DNA of 44,868 bases from Phycisphaerae bacterium (lineage in GTDB: Bacteria; Planctomycetota; Phycisphaerae; UBA1845). The stretch lies in the NCBI GenBank assembly GCA_024102815.1, contig JAGFJJ010000062.1:1-44868 (forward strand), read 5' to 3'. The notes beneath the pieces were generated by a model. It was not told the DNA's origin, searched no databases, and worked only from the letters and a program-made list of their open reading frames with translations. The translations under genes were made by a program, and so were the position numbers. Shown here in pieces: positions 8,003 through 16,890 of the stretch; within the stretch, counting starts at the first letter, position 1, and each line of letters starts with the position of its first letter.

Positions 8003-11000
8003 TCACGGCGCCGGGCAGGCGATCGAAATCCCCTGTCCCTTCCACGCATTGTAGGTATTCCCGCCATTGAGCACGTCGATCAGCCGCGTGATGTCCGCGA
8101 CCGTCGGAGCGCCGGAGCGGTTGATGTCCGTGGCGTAATCAGGCCGCGGCGTCGTACCGTCCAGCGAGGCGATCAGCGCCGTCACGTCCGTTTCACTGGC
8201 CGTGCGGTTTCCGTCCACGTCACCCGGCAGGTAGCCGAAGCAGACGTCGGTGCCGCTATGGGTCACGCACGTCCACTGGTTCGTCGGAATCGGCGCACTG
8301 AACGTGAGCGTGGCCACATTGCCCACACCGGAGACGTTGGTGATCGTCGGCGCTGAGGCCGGACCGGGCTGCGTCGCGATGGTGAACGATCCCGTCGTCA
8401 GGGTCGAAGCATCGCAGGAGCCGTCGAAGGTGATCTCGACGCTGCTCCAACCCTGCGGCGGCGCGGCGCTGTCCAGGGCGTGCGGCTGACCGGCGTCGAT
8501 GGCACATCCCGCGGGCAAGGCCGACACGATGCTGCAAGGGGTCACGACGCACTCGTCGGGCACGCCGTCGTCATTGGCGTCCGTCTTGCAGTTTTCGGTG
8601 CAGAAGAACGGTCCGCCCGGTGCCGGGCTGCCGACGGCGATCTGGCAACGATCCGGAATGCCGTCGGGCTGGCAGTCCGCCCAGCCGTTGGCGATGTCGC
8701 AATCGTCCGGTTCGCCGTTGTTGTTGCAGTCGCCATTGATCTGAATGTCGATGGCGTCCGGAACGCCGTTGGCGTTGCAGTCGTCCGGCATGCAGCGGAC
8801 GCGGACATTGCCCGAAGGCGTTCCGCCCAGCTCGCCACCGACGCGCAGCTTCAGGAACGAGCCCGCAAACACGGGGACGGTTACCGAAGAAGCGTCGCCA
8901 CAGGAGCTCAAGCAGGACTGCGTCTGGCACGTATTTCCGCTGACTGTACACGTGTTAACCTGCACGCAGACGCCGCCAACGCCGCAATCGGCATTCACCG
9001 TGCAAGGCGCACCGCCGACCAGACAGGTCTTGCAATCCGTGTTCGACAAGCACGGACGGTTCGGGTCGCCGGAGCACGCGTTGCAGTTGGCCGTCGAAGT
9101 GCACGGCGTGAGGGTATTCGTGCAGACGCTCGCGCAGTCGGCCGCGGTGTTGCAGGACGTTTGCGTCAGGCTGCACGACTGCGGACGAAGCAGGGCGGCG
9201 GCGGCCGACACTTCCGCGTCGTCGTTGCAGCCCAAGAGCAGGTCCGGCGGACACGGGTTGAACGGGTCGAGGACCTGATAGACCGCCAGGGTCGTGGCGG
9301 GGTTATTCTGGCCGGCCGGCGTGCCGCACGTATCCACGGTGAGGTTACCCGTGCAGGACGGCGTGTGATCGAGCCAGACGTCGTTGACCATGGCGGGCAC
9401 GCAAGGCTCGTTCGGGCACTCCATGGTGGAACTGGCCAGGCTGAACGCCGCCGTCGTATCCGCCCCGGAGGGGACGGAGGACGTGGTCGTCTCACAGGCG
9501 TCGGCGGTGGGCAGGTTCCGCGTGCAGGGCACCTCGATACGAAGCTCGAAGTCGGTCTGCTGGGTAGGAACCTTGGAAGCCATCATGACGTAGTAGGTGG
9601 CACCCGGCGTGAGATTCTTGGCGCAGATGTCCGCACCGAGTCCGCCGCCGCAGCCGGGGAAGTCGTCGCTGCACGCGATGGCCTCAAGCGACTGACAGGC
9701 TTTCTCCGCGTCGCTCATGTCTCCCACGCTGAAGAGCTGGAGAACAGAGTCCTGGATGGCACCCGGCGTGTTGCAGGTGTGGATACGGGCGGAAGTCCCC
9801 AGGCCGAGGGGCATGGTGAACTTGAACCAGATCGAGCCCGCGCCCTGAGCGCCGGCACCGAGTTTCGAGCAGCACAAGATGGGATCGTCGGTCTCGGTGG
9901 TCGCGTTGCTGTTGTCCGCGACGGCCGATCCGATACCCGTCGTGGGGCTCACCAGAATCTCGGTGGGACCGCAGGCGGAGGAAATATCGCACGTTTCGTT
10001 GGGAAGCGGACAGTTGCCGTCCACCTCGCAAACCTGGCCGGAGATGCTGCACCGCCGGCAATAGCAGAAGTCGAACGCGGACTGGGTTCCGCAAAGATCG
10101 CTGGCGAACCCGGCGCACACCTCGTCCCACGCGCTGGTGCAGCAGAACAATCCGTCCTGTCCGCTGAAGCTGCACACGTCATTGCAGCACTCGACGTTTT
10201 CGCACCCGGTGTCCTGACCGGTGGTGCAGACGCGCGACACGGAGTCACAGAAGAAGCTGGGACCAAGATCGGCACAGAGCGCGTCATCGGGGAAGCCGAT
10301 TTCGCACTGGCCGGGCTGGAATATCTGAGGATTGGCATTATTTCCCGTGCAGGCCCAATCGCCGCACACGGAAGACGTACACCATTTTCCGGCGATACCC
10401 GATACGGTCTTGCAGTGACCCGTGTAGGGAACGCTCGAGCATTCGAAGTCCGCGGTGCACTTTCTTGCGGTGCAGGCGGTGATCTCCTCCTGGTTGCAGG
10501 TGACTTCGGGAATTCCCGTGTAGCAATCGTTGGTCGAGTAGAGGCACGCGAAGAAGCCGCAGTTGAAATCGAAGTCGTCGCAGAAGGCGCCCGGATTCCA
10601 GATCGCGGTGCGCGGCGAACAGAGGTTGTTCGGCTGACACGTCCGGTTCGGGAAGCAGTCGGCGTCGGTCGTGCAACTGACCGTCGGCGAATCCGGATCG
10701 ACGATGGCCTGGCACTGGCTGAAGGTCAGGTCGTCGCAGGCGTCACCCGGGCGGCAGCAGGCTTGCGTACCGCACGGCGGGTTGAACGGATTGTTCTTGC
10801 ACAGTCCGCTCGCGACCCATCGGCCGTCCACCTCGGCACAGGTGATCGCATCGACGGTGTCGAAGCAAACCGCCTCGGAACAGGCCTTCGAGGTGCACGT
10901 GTTTACATTGCACGTTCCCTGCGGACAGTCGGCATCGGTCGTGCAACTGACCGTTTCGCAGTAGCGGTTTTCGGGACAATCCTGATCGATCGTACATGCC

Positions 11001-12364
11001 GGGCGATCGAGGCCGCCCTCCTGCAGCGGGCAGCACGCTCCGGTGGGAGCCTCGCCGCGGCAGGTGACCACGATGTACATGATGGCCGGGACGTTCCCCT
11101 GGAACTGCACCAACTGCCAGTCGGGATTGATGGACCAGAACGTGTTCTGGGTGGTTCCCACCTGGGCCTTGGACGGATTGACGACGCCGATGCCGTTCCT
11201 GTCGATCGTCCACGTGACGTAGTATCTGGTCCCGGCGCTCAGGTTGATGAAAACGTTGTCGGGAACGATGTATCGGTGTTCGATCAACTGGTTGACCACG
11301 AAGCGGCGTTCGGGCTCGTCCGCGGGCGGATTGAGTTCGTAATGCCGCGAGAATTCGGACCCCCCAATCGGCGCCCCGCTGCCGAGCGTGCGCAAGCCGG
11401 TAGTGATGTTGAAGTCGGTAATCGAGAACGACGTGGCCTTGAAGCCCACGCGGTAGGAAGCCACTTCACACGATCCGCCGGGAGGAAGTGCGAGTTGGAT
11501 ATCGTCGGCGAAAGTCTGTCCCCCGTTGATATCGAGGAAGGCGCCCGCGTTGGGGTTCACCGCGTAATAGGCAACGTAGGCCGACGGGCAGGCCTCGTCC
11601 GCATAGATCTCCATATTGAAGCTGCCGTGCGGGAACGCAGGCGAGCCCCCGAAGAACGAGTTACACTGGAGACTGACGCCGTTGTAGAAGGCGTCGACGG
11701 AGAAACCGCGGTCGGGCGGAGATCCACCGACCCAACCGGCCTTGGTGGGAAGCGGATTGCCGGGCGCAGCACTGAAGCGCACGCGGACCCAGACGGTCGA
11801 AGGGATCTGGACCTGGGCCGGATCGTACGTGGCCTCGAGGACGTGCGTCACCGCAATGTCGTTGTCGAGGTTGAGGAACGTGCGCGACGACAGGGGGATC
11901 TGCGTACCGCCGGCCTGGGGGCAGGCCGTGTACAGATCCACGACCGCGCGGAATTCACTTCCGCCGCCCACCACACCGCCGTTGACGAAGACGCGGAGGC
12001 GGGAGATCCCGCAATTATCGAGCAGGTAGGTCGAGGCGTCGTCGGCAATGGAGATACCGGGCGAGCCATTTGAATAGAGGAAGGTACCTCGCGTGTTCTT
12101 GTAGACGATCTTGTCAGGGTCAGCCGCCAGCGGCGAGCGGAGCACCTGGGTTTGCCCGCTATCGGTGTGGAGGATGTACTTCTGGTTATGGGGTAGAGGC
12201 GTGACCTGCATCGCCCCGGCCCCGTCCCCCAGCGGAACCAATGCCGATGCTTCCTCGGTGCTGGCCGTGCACTCAGGCCCGGAAGCCTGCGCGACGACCG
12301 TTCCAACCGCCAGCAGGACCGCAGCGGTCAAGAATCCCAGCCGACCTTTGCGACTCGTGTCCAT
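8003..12364 (-). CDS. Giant secreted Cys-rich protein with dockerin-like C-terminus
   Basis: A 1453-residue exported protein. The start at 12364 gives a signal peptide (GRLGFLTAAVLLAVGTVVAQ, then ASG) and has an AGAGGAAG ribosome site; the frame is open 53 codons further upstream, but that part is not signal-like. In order it has a beta-rich N-terminal region, then cysteine modules such as CTTDADCPQGTC and CTIDQDCPENRYC, then two domains resembling bacterial pre-peptidase (PPC-type) beta-sandwiches. After more Cys modules come calcium-type repeats DCNANGVPDAIDI, DCNNNGEPDDCDI and DANDDGVPDEC (thrombospondin-3-like). The end is a dockerin-like pair (GDVDGNRTASETDVTALI and TDINRSGAPTVADITRLIDV). 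It contains no enzyme motif. It is probably a cell-surface or extracellular matrix protein; its partner is unknown. Confidence 0.88.
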   Translation of the reverse strand: MDTSRKGRLGFLTAAVLLAVGTVVAQASGPECTASTEEASALVPLGDGAGAMQVTPLPHNQKYILHTDSGQTQVLRSPLAADPDKIVYKNTRGTFLYSNGSPGISIADDASTYLLDNCGISRLRVFVNGGVVGGGSEFRAVVDLYTACPQAGGTQIPLSSRTFLNLDNDIAVTHVLEATYDPAQVQIPSTVWVRVRFSAAPGNPLPTKAGWVGGSPPDRGFSVDAFYNGVSLQCNSFFGGSPAFPHGSFNMEIYADEACPSAYVAYYAVNPNAGAFLDINGGQTFADDIQLALPPGGSCEVASYRVGFKATSFSITDFNITTGLRTLGSGAPIGGSEFSRHYELNPPADEPERRFVVNQLIEHRYIVPDNVFINLSAGTRYYVTWTIDRNGIGVVNPSKAQVGTTQNTFWSINPDWQLVQFQGNVPAIMYIVVTCRGEAPTGACCPLQEGGLDRPACTIDQDCPENRYCETVSCTTDADCPQGTCNVNTCTSKACSEAVCFDTVDAITCAEVDGRWVASGLCKNNPFNPPCGTQACCRPGDACDDLTFSQCQAIVDPDSPTVSCTTDADCFPNRTCQPNNLCSPRTAIWNPGAFCDDFDFNCGFFACLYSTNDCYTGIPEVTCNQEEITACTARKCTADFECSSVPYTGHCKTVSGIAGKWCTSSVCGDWACTGNNANPQIFQPGQCEIGFPDDALCADLGPSFFCDSVSRVCTTGQDTGCENVECCNDVCSFSGQDGLFCCTSAWDEVCAGFASDLCGTQSAFDFCYCRRCSISGQVCEVDGNCPLPNETCDISSACGPTEILVSPTTGIGSAVADNSNATTETDDPILCCSKLGAGAQGAGSIWFKFTMPLGLGTSARIHTCNTPGAIQDSVLQLFSVGDMSDAEKACQSLEAIACSDDFPGCGGGLGADICAKNLTPGATYYVMMASKVPTQQTDFELRIEVPCTRNLPTADACETTTSSVPSGADTTAAFSLASSTMECPNEPCVPAMVNDVWLDHTPSCTGNLTVDTCGTPAGQNNPATTLAVYQVLDPFNPCPPDLLLGCNDDAEVSAAAALLRPQSCSLTQTSCNTAADCASVCTNTLTPCTSTANCNACSGDPNRPCLSNTDCKTCLVGGAPCTVNADCGVGGVCVQVNTCTVSGNTCQTQSCLSSCGDASSVTVPVFAGSFLKLRVGGELGGTPSGNVRVRCMPDDCNANGVPDAIDIQINGDCNNNGEPDDCDIANGWADCQPDGIPDRCQIAVGSPAPGGPFFCTENCKTDANDDGVPDECVVTPCSIVSALPAGCAIDAGQPHALDSAAPPQGWSSVEITFDGSCDASTLTTGSFTIATQPGPASAPTITNVSGVGNVATLTFSAPIPTNQWTCVTHSGTDVCFGYLPGDVDGNRTASETDVTALIASLDGTTPRPDYATDINRSGAPTVADITRLIDVLNGGNTYNAWKGQGISIACPAP

Positions 12365-13099
12365 CGTTCTTCCTCTTGCAGAAAGTCGTTTCAGATACAC
12401 CCATGAATGCCCACGCGGAAACACCACGAAGGATTGCAATTCCTTAACCCGCGAGATTCCGCATTGGACCCCCAAAGAAGACGGTACTGCTTGATCTTGC
12501 GGCAGCCCCGAGTTCCCCAGCAACTTTCAGGCCACGTCGACACCCCGACACGACCCGCCGTGACGCTCACCTGCAAAATGCCGCGACATCGCCCCTAACG
12601 CCGCGGCGCGTACATCCGCGACGGTCCGAAGCGGGGGACCTCGCGTACCCGGCAGGCAAGGCCGGCAACACATCATCGTATCGATCCGAGGATCGACAAA
12701 CAAGCCCTTTTGGGCAATCTTGGTAGACTCGCCGCCCCGGACCAGGAGGTCCAAGGCATGAGAAAGATCGCCCCCCTTTACTCAGTTCCCCAAATAGAAC
12801 AAACTGCCCGGCAAGTCCGCTCTCGATGCGGATTCCGCCGAATCGTCCCCAGCGGTTCGATCGCCCACCGACGCCGACGCAAAAAGGAGTTGGCTGCGGC
12901 TGGCGACCGCCCGCGCGGATAGACGCCGGTTCCCCAACCGGCCGTTATCACACGTTCATCTTATGACCGGCGCGCCTCGCAAGTAAAGCGGGTCTCGTGG
13001 GCAAAAAATCGATGGGGCCGTCCCCCGGTGGAAAGCGGGATTCGCGTGCAGCGTCCGAAAAGCCGGGAGCGCGGAGGTCCGGGGTGCGTTTTGTCGGCC
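12365..13099. other. Non-coding gap of about 730 bases
   Basis: No gene can be supported. Short frames of 60-75 codons on both strands lack family signatures. A small hairpin GGACC-AGGA-GGTCC lies at 12739-12752. The segment just right of 12364 is the upstream leader of the large secreted protein; no clear promoter stands out. Confidence 0.4.
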
Positions 13100-13462
13100 T
13101 CAGTCGGCAATTTCGAGCACGTCTTCAACTTCGACGATGGTCCCGATCTGACAACTGGCCTCCAAATCGGAGCGTGTGGCGAGTTGGAGACGGGAAGTCG
13201 TACCCGGCGTGGTGATTCGGTCGAACGTTTCATTCTCCAGGCGGGCGTCCTGAAAGAGGTAGTAGGTCACGCCGTTCTCACCGATCCAAACGAGGCAGGG
13301 TTGTCCGGTGGGGTCATCGACCACGGCCGACGTGCCCCTCATGATAAAGGACGTGCCCACGGGCAGGAGCGAGAAGCTGTCGGGAACGTTGACGTCCACG
13401 CAACCGGCCAGGGCAACCCCGACCAGCAGGACGATCCCCGCCCCTACCGATGCGCCGCGCAT
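13100..13462 (-). CDS. Small predicted lipoprotein, unknown function
   Basis: A 120-residue protein with a lipoprotein signal: a hydrophobic stretch (VGAGIVLLVGVALAGC) ends in the lipobox ALAGC, so Cys21 would be lipidated and the protein anchored in a membrane. The mature part (VDVNVPDSFSLLPVGTSFIM and onward) contains two further cysteines and no motif I recognise. The start at 13462 is chosen because a GGGAG ribosome site lies 8 bases upstream and the signal peptide then begins at Met1. It is divergent from the dioxygenase gene at 13667. Confidence 0.7.
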   Translation of the reverse strand: MRGASVGAGIVLLVGVALAGCVDVNVPDSFSLLPVGTSFIMRGTSAVVDDPTGQPCLVWIGENGVTYYLFQDARLENETFDRITTPGTTSRLQLATRSDLEASCQIGTIVEVEDVLEIAD

Positions 13463-13563
13463 GTTCGGACTCCCGTCGAGGATTGGATTCCCAGAAGATT
13501 CCCGCGGTTCGGTCCGTGCCCGGGCTTTCATTGGGGGACCGCGCCTGTCTCAACCGCGCATTA

Positions 13564-13622
13564 GGCGCCGGGCGCCGGCAATGTCAATAGGTTTGACGCG
13601 TCTGCGCCGCGACCGCTACACT
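13564..13622. promoter_or_regulatory. Divergent promoter region with GGCGCC repeats
   Basis: Rightward, TTGACG (13593-13598), an 18-base spacer and TACACT (13617-13622) make a good sigma-70-type promoter 44 bases before the dioxygenase start. Leftward, a perfect TTGACA (complement of 13582-13587) points at the lipoprotein, but its -10 is poor. Two GGCGCC copies (13564-13569, 13571-13576) lie between the genes and could be an operator; this is speculative. Confidence 0.5.
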
Positions 13623-13666
13623 CCGCTTGCAGGCCGGTTACGAACGAGAAAACCGAGGAGAACGCC

Positions 13667-14194
13667 ATGTCCACCCAAGCCCCCATCAACCTGAAGAGCT
13701 GGATTGAGGAGCACCGCCACCTGCTCAAACCCCCCGTCGGCAACCAGCAGGTGTACGAGGATCGCGACTTCATCATCATGATCGTGGGTGGTCCCAACGT
13801 GCGGAAGGACTACCACGTCAATCCCACGGAGGAGTTCTTCTACCAGATCGAAGGCGACATCACCGTCCGGATCATCGAGGGCGGCAAGCGCCGCGACGTG
13901 CCCATCCGGGAAGGCGAAATCTTCCTGCTCCCTCCGAACATCCCCCACTCGCCGCAGCGCCCCGCGGGCACGGTGGGAATGGTGGTCGAGCGGCGCCGCC
14001 CCGAGGGACACAACGACCACCTGCGGTATTACTGCGAGAAGTGCGACACGATCCTGTACGACCCGGAATTCTACCTGACCAACATCGTCAAGCAGCTCAA
14101 GCCGCTGATGGAGGGCTTCTGGGCGGACGAGTCGCTGCGGACCTGCAAGAAGTGCGGCACGGTAATGCAGCCGCCGGCGCCGGTCGGGGCATGA
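13667..14194 (+). CDS. nbaC: 3-hydroxyanthranilate 3,4-dioxygenase
   Basis: A 175-residue cupin enzyme that opens the ring of 3-hydroxyanthranilate to 2-amino-3-carboxymuconate semialdehyde in the kynurenine pathway. The iron ligands are His50, Glu56 and His94 (YHVNPTEEFFYQ and NIPHSPQRP), close to the 51/57/95 of the Cupriavidus enzyme. The rubredoxin-like second metal site of bacterial forms is complete: Cys123/Cys126 (YCEKCD) and Cys160/Cys163 (TCKKCG). Substrate-binding Arg46, Arg98 and Glu108 are also present. A GAGGAG ribosome site lies 7 bases before the ATG. The next gene encodes the enzyme for the following step, so the pair forms a catabolic operon. Confidence 0.93.
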   Translation: MSTQAPINLKSWIEEHRHLLKPPVGNQQVYEDRDFIIMIVGGPNVRKDYHVNPTEEFFYQIEGDITVRIIEGGKRRDVPIREGEIFLLPPNIPHSPQRPAGTVGMVVERRRPEGHNDHLRYYCEKCDTILYDPEFYLTNIVKQLKPLMEGFWADESLRTCKKCGTVMQPPAPVGA

Positions 14195-14227
14195 TTTTCG
14201 CTCCGAGATGACCATGATCGCCACCTG

Positions 14228-15241
14228 ATGAAGATCGACCTGCACACGCACATCCTCCCGCCGGACTGGCCCAATCTTCGGGAGCGCTACGGCTACGGCG
14301 GCTGGGTACGCCTCGAACACGTCGATTCCTGCCGGGCGCAGATGTGGATCGACGACCGCCGGTTTCGTGACATCCACGAGAACTGCTGGTCGCCCGCGGC
14401 GCGGATCAGCGACTGCGACGCCACGGGTGTCTCCGTACAGGTGCTTTCCACCGTGCCGGTGATGTTCAGCTACTGGGCCAAGCCGCAGGACACGGCCGAC
14501 CTCGCCAAGTTGCTCAACGACCACATCGCGGGTGTCGTCCGCGAATTCCCGAAGCGTTTCATCGGGCTGGGCACGCTTCCGCTGCAAGACTCCCGGCTTT
14601 CCATCCGCGAGCTCGAGCGCTGCGTGAAGGAACTGCACTTCCCCGGCGTGCAGATCGGCACGCACGTCAACGGTTCGAATCTCAATGAACCCGAAATCGT
14701 GGAAGTGCTCGAAGCGGCGGAGGCACTTGGGGCGAGCATATTCGTGCACCCGTGGGACGTGCTGGCCAACGACCGCATGAACCGCTACTGGCTGAGCTGG
14801 CTGGTGGGCATGCCCGCGGAGACGGCCATCGCCCTGTCGTCGCTGATCTTCGGCGGGGTGCTGGAGAAGCTGCCCAGGTTGCGGATCGGCTTCGCCCACG
14901 GCGGGGGGTCGTTTCCCGGGATTCTCGGGCGCATTCAGCACGGGTTCGACTGCCGGCCGGACCTGTGCGCCGTGGACAACCCTCGCGGGCCGCGCGAATA
15001 CCTCGGCCGGTTCTATGTCGACTCGCTCACCCACGACGCCGACATGCTGCGGCACCTGATCAATCTGGTCAGTGCGGAGCGCGTCGCCCTCGGCTCGGAT
15101 TACCCCTTCCCGCTCGGTGAAGCGGAGCCGGGCAAGCTGATCGAATCGATGGACGACCTCTCGTCGCCGGTGAAGGACCGGCTGCTGTGGGGCACGGCGC
15201 TGGAGTTTCTGAATCTGTCAGCGAAGCAGTTTGCGAGTTGA
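14228..15241 (+). CDS. nbaD: 2-amino-3-carboxymuconate-6-semialdehyde decarboxylase (ACMSD)
   Basis: A 337-residue amidohydrolase-fold decarboxylase that turns the unstable product of the upstream dioxygenase into 2-aminomuconate semialdehyde, diverting it from quinolinate. Zinc ligands match the Pseudomonas enzyme (9, 11, 177, 228, 294): His6 and His8 in LHTHILPP, His174 in IFVHPWD, His224 in FAHGGGSFP (the catalytic base) and Asp291 in LGSDYPFP. The length fits the family. It begins 33 bases after the dioxygenase. Other amidohydrolase-2 family members are possible in principle, but context and motifs favour ACMSD. Confidence 0.9.
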   Translation: MKIDLHTHILPPDWPNLRERYGYGGWVRLEHVDSCRAQMWIDDRRFRDIHENCWSPAARISDCDATGVSVQVLSTVPVMFSYWAKPQDTADLAKLLNDHIAGVVREFPKRFIGLGTLPLQDSRLSIRELERCVKELHFPGVQIGTHVNGSNLNEPEIVEVLEAAEALGASIFVHPWDVLANDRMNRYWLSWLVGMPAETAIALSSLIFGGVLEKLPRLRIGFAHGGGSFPGILGRIQHGFDCRPDLCAVDNPRGPREYLGRFYVDSLTHDADMLRHLINLVSAERVALGSDYPFPLGEAEPGKLIESMDDLSSPVKDRLLWGTALEFLNLSAKQFAS

Positions 15242-15256
15242 TCGGCGCGCACACGC

Positions 15257-15278
15257 GGCACATGCCAACGGATGTGCC
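15257..15278. repeat. Intergenic hairpin, 7-bp stem
   Basis: GGCACAT, loop GCCAACGG, ATGTGCC. It is the first of two hairpins in the 106-base gap between the decarboxylase and the glycosyltransferase. No T-run follows. Confidence 0.55.
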
Positions 15279-15306
15279 CCTTCAGGCCTTTCAGCCTGCC
15301 GAGGCG

Positions 15307-15329
15307 CATGCCCACGAGGCGTGGGCATG
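15307..15329. repeat. Intergenic hairpin, 10-bp perfect stem
   Basis: CATGCCCACG, loop AGG, CGTGGGCATG. It is a strong REP-like palindrome lying directly before the glycosyltransferase start at 15348. A half copy CGTGGGCAT appears at 7781-7789. Without a T-run it is not a classical terminator, though it may protect or attenuate the transcript. Confidence 0.65.
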
Positions 15330-15347
15330 GCACACAGCGTCGAGGCG

Positions 15348-16292
15348 ATGAACCCTTCCTCAATACTCATTCTTCACGGCGGGGCACTCGGCGACTTTGT
15401 GCTCGCCGTTCACTTCGCGGCCGCGCTGAGAGAGCATTGGAACGTGCAGCATGTCGCGATGTGGGCGCGGTCCGGGCTGCTGGTCTGGATGGAGGGTGTG
15501 CACCCGATCGACGAGGTGGCCCGCCTCGGCGTTTTGACCCCTTTTTTGTATCGCGATGACGAGCGCAGCGTGTCGGAGCGGCGCCGGGCGATCTCGCGCT
15601 TCGAAGCCATCGTCAGCCTGTTCGGCGGCGCTGCCGAGCCCGTGGTCAGGCCGCTGGCCCGAGCCTGCCGCGGAAACATCTACGGGATTGACCCTCGCCC
15701 AAGAACCGATGGTCCCCTGGCCGGGAAGCACATCACGGAGCAGTGGCTGCACCAAGTCGGAATTGAATCGGCGGGTACCGCGCCGACCTCCGCACTGTGC
15801 GACATTGATACCGAAACTCGGCAAGGGTGGTTCGTGAACCTGCGGCGTCGACTGCGGCTGGGCGAGTCACGGCCCGTCGCCCTGTGTCATCCAGGAAGTG
15901 GGTCGCTGAAAAAGTGCATCCGCATCGAGCAATGGAAGGTCCTGATCGCCGCATTGCGCGAGTGCGACTTCGATGTGGCGTGGATGATCGGCCCAGACGA
16001 GCGCGAGCGGATGCCAACATCGTGGCACCGGGAGCTGGCGTCGGCCGCACCGGTGCTCTACGAGGAAGAGCTTCCCGCCGCGGCGGAACTTGTCGCGGGA
16101 TGCGACCTGTACATCGGCCTTGACGCGGGCATGACGCATGTGGCCGCGATGACGGGGGTGAAGACGGTCGCCCTTTTCGGTCCGACCGACCCGAACGTGT
16201 GGCGTCCGCTGGGTCGCGACGTGCGTGTCGTACGATTTTCGGAGAAGAATCGCGACGAAGACCTTGCCTATCGGGTGATGGTGGCCGTGTGA
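15348..16292 (+). CDS. Glycosyltransferase family 9 (heptosyltransferase-like)
   Basis: A 314-residue GT-B protein of the ADP-heptose:LPS heptosyltransferase family. The N-terminus ILILHGGALGDFVLAVHFAA is the family hallmark (GALGD acceptor loop). The C-terminal nucleotide-sugar site is seen in CHPGSGSLKKCI and in LYIGLDAGMTHVAAMTGVKTVALFGPTDP. It would add a heptose or similar sugar to lipopolysaccharide or another surface glycan at the inner face of the membrane. The start is placed at the ATG at 15348, where the family N-terminus begins; an in-frame ATG at 15327 falls at the edge of the hairpin and is less likely. No other LPS gene is adjacent. Confidence 0.83.
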   Translation: MNPSSILILHGGALGDFVLAVHFAAALREHWNVQHVAMWARSGLLVWMEGVHPIDEVARLGVLTPFLYRDDERSVSERRRAISRFEAIVSLFGGAAEPVVRPLARACRGNIYGIDPRPRTDGPLAGKHITEQWLHQVGIESAGTAPTSALCDIDTETRQGWFVNLRRRLRLGESRPVALCHPGSGSLKKCIRIEQWKVLIAALRECDFDVAWMIGPDERERMPTSWHRELASAAPVLYEEELPAAAELVAGCDLYIGLDAGMTHVAAMTGVKTVALFGPTDPNVWRPLGRDVRVVRFSEKNRDEDLAYRVMVAV

Positions 16293-16320
16293 GGGATGCG
16301 GAATCAGGCGGAAGCCACGG

Positions 16321-16347
16321 AGCGACGGAGGTACGAAGCGACGGAGG
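16321..16347. repeat. Short direct repeat, 11-base unit
   Basis: AGCGACGGAGG occurs at 16321-16331 and 16337-16347 (period 16), just after the glycosyltransferase stop, in a purine-rich stretch. Confidence 0.55.
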
Positions 16348-16407
16348 GGAAGAAGGCCTCGTTGGGGAGTGCGAACCGCACGCCCTGCCGAGTACACCAA
16401 CTACGTC

Positions 16408-16435
16408 CTGGATTCCGGCTTTCGCCGGAATGACG
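16408..16435. repeat. REP-type palindrome of the widespread GATTCCGGC/GCCGGAATGAC class
   Basis: ATTCCGGC, loop TTTC, GCCGGAAT (16412-16431), flanked by CTGG and GACG. This core, often mistranslated as LDSGFRRND, is scattered through many bacterial genomes. It sits 26 bases beyond the end of the SRPBCC gene, at the edge of the restriction-modification island. Confidence 0.75.
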
Positions 16436-16461
16436 AAACGGGGGCGGCAAGCTCTACGTCG

Positions 16462-16881
16462 TCACCCGTCGAAGGGCGTGCCCCGGCCGGTCTCGCAGTA
16501 GGCCTTGAGGCTGTTCATGTAGTGGGCCCAATGCGTGTTGCAGTTGGCGTAGAAGTCGGTGACCTCGCGCCAGTCGTCGTGGCCGAAGCGGAGCAGCGTC
16601 TTGTCGTTCTGGTCCTGCAGGTCGAAGAAGAAACGCGTGCCGACCCATTCCTTGTCCCCTTGCAGGCATTCCCACTCGACGCGGCGATCGGCCTCCAGCC
16701 GGGTGAGCCTCATCTTGTTGTGGTAGTGATCGCCGAATTTGAATTCGAGAATCGCCCCGACACGGGCCTCGGCCACATTCTCCCGCGTCCACCACCCGGC
16801 GAGGCCCTCGTGCGTGGTCACGGCGCGAAAGACGACCTCGGGCGGAGCGTCGATGGTCAGAAGATGGCGAATGTGGGGCAA
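16462..16881 (-). CDS. SRPBCC (AHSA1/START-like) family protein
   Basis: A 139-residue protein of the Hsp90-ATPase-activator-like (AHSA1) branch of the SRPBCC superfamily, a small helix-grip fold that binds hydrophobic ligands. Typical features are HLLTIDAPPEVVFRAVTTHE, then GLAGWWT, then GTRFFFDLQDQND, then WAHYMNSLKAYCETGRG at the end. The start is a TTG; an in-frame stop lies three codons before it, and the family N-terminus begins here. It follows the methyltransferase stop by nine bases on the same strand, so it is likely on the same transcript, although a link to restriction-modification is not known. The ligand cannot be predicted. Confidence 0.78.
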   Translation of the reverse strand: MPHIRHLLTIDAPPEVVFRAVTTHEGLAGWWTRENVAEARVGAILEFKFGDHYHNKMRLTRLEADRRVEWECLQGDKEWVGTRFFFDLQDQNDKTLLRFGHDDWREVTDFYANCNTHWAHYMNSLKAYCETGRGTPFDG

Positions 16882-16890
16882 GGGATACCC

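Noticed and set aside
8480..12073. 1197-codon open frame on the plus strand
   Set aside because: It lies antisense to the large secreted protein, whose domains are clear. The frame is low in family motifs and reflects the high GC content.
12527..12922. Short frames on both strands in the gap right of the large secreted protein
   Set aside because: They lack ribosome sites, hydrophobic or family patterns, and any sign of conservation.
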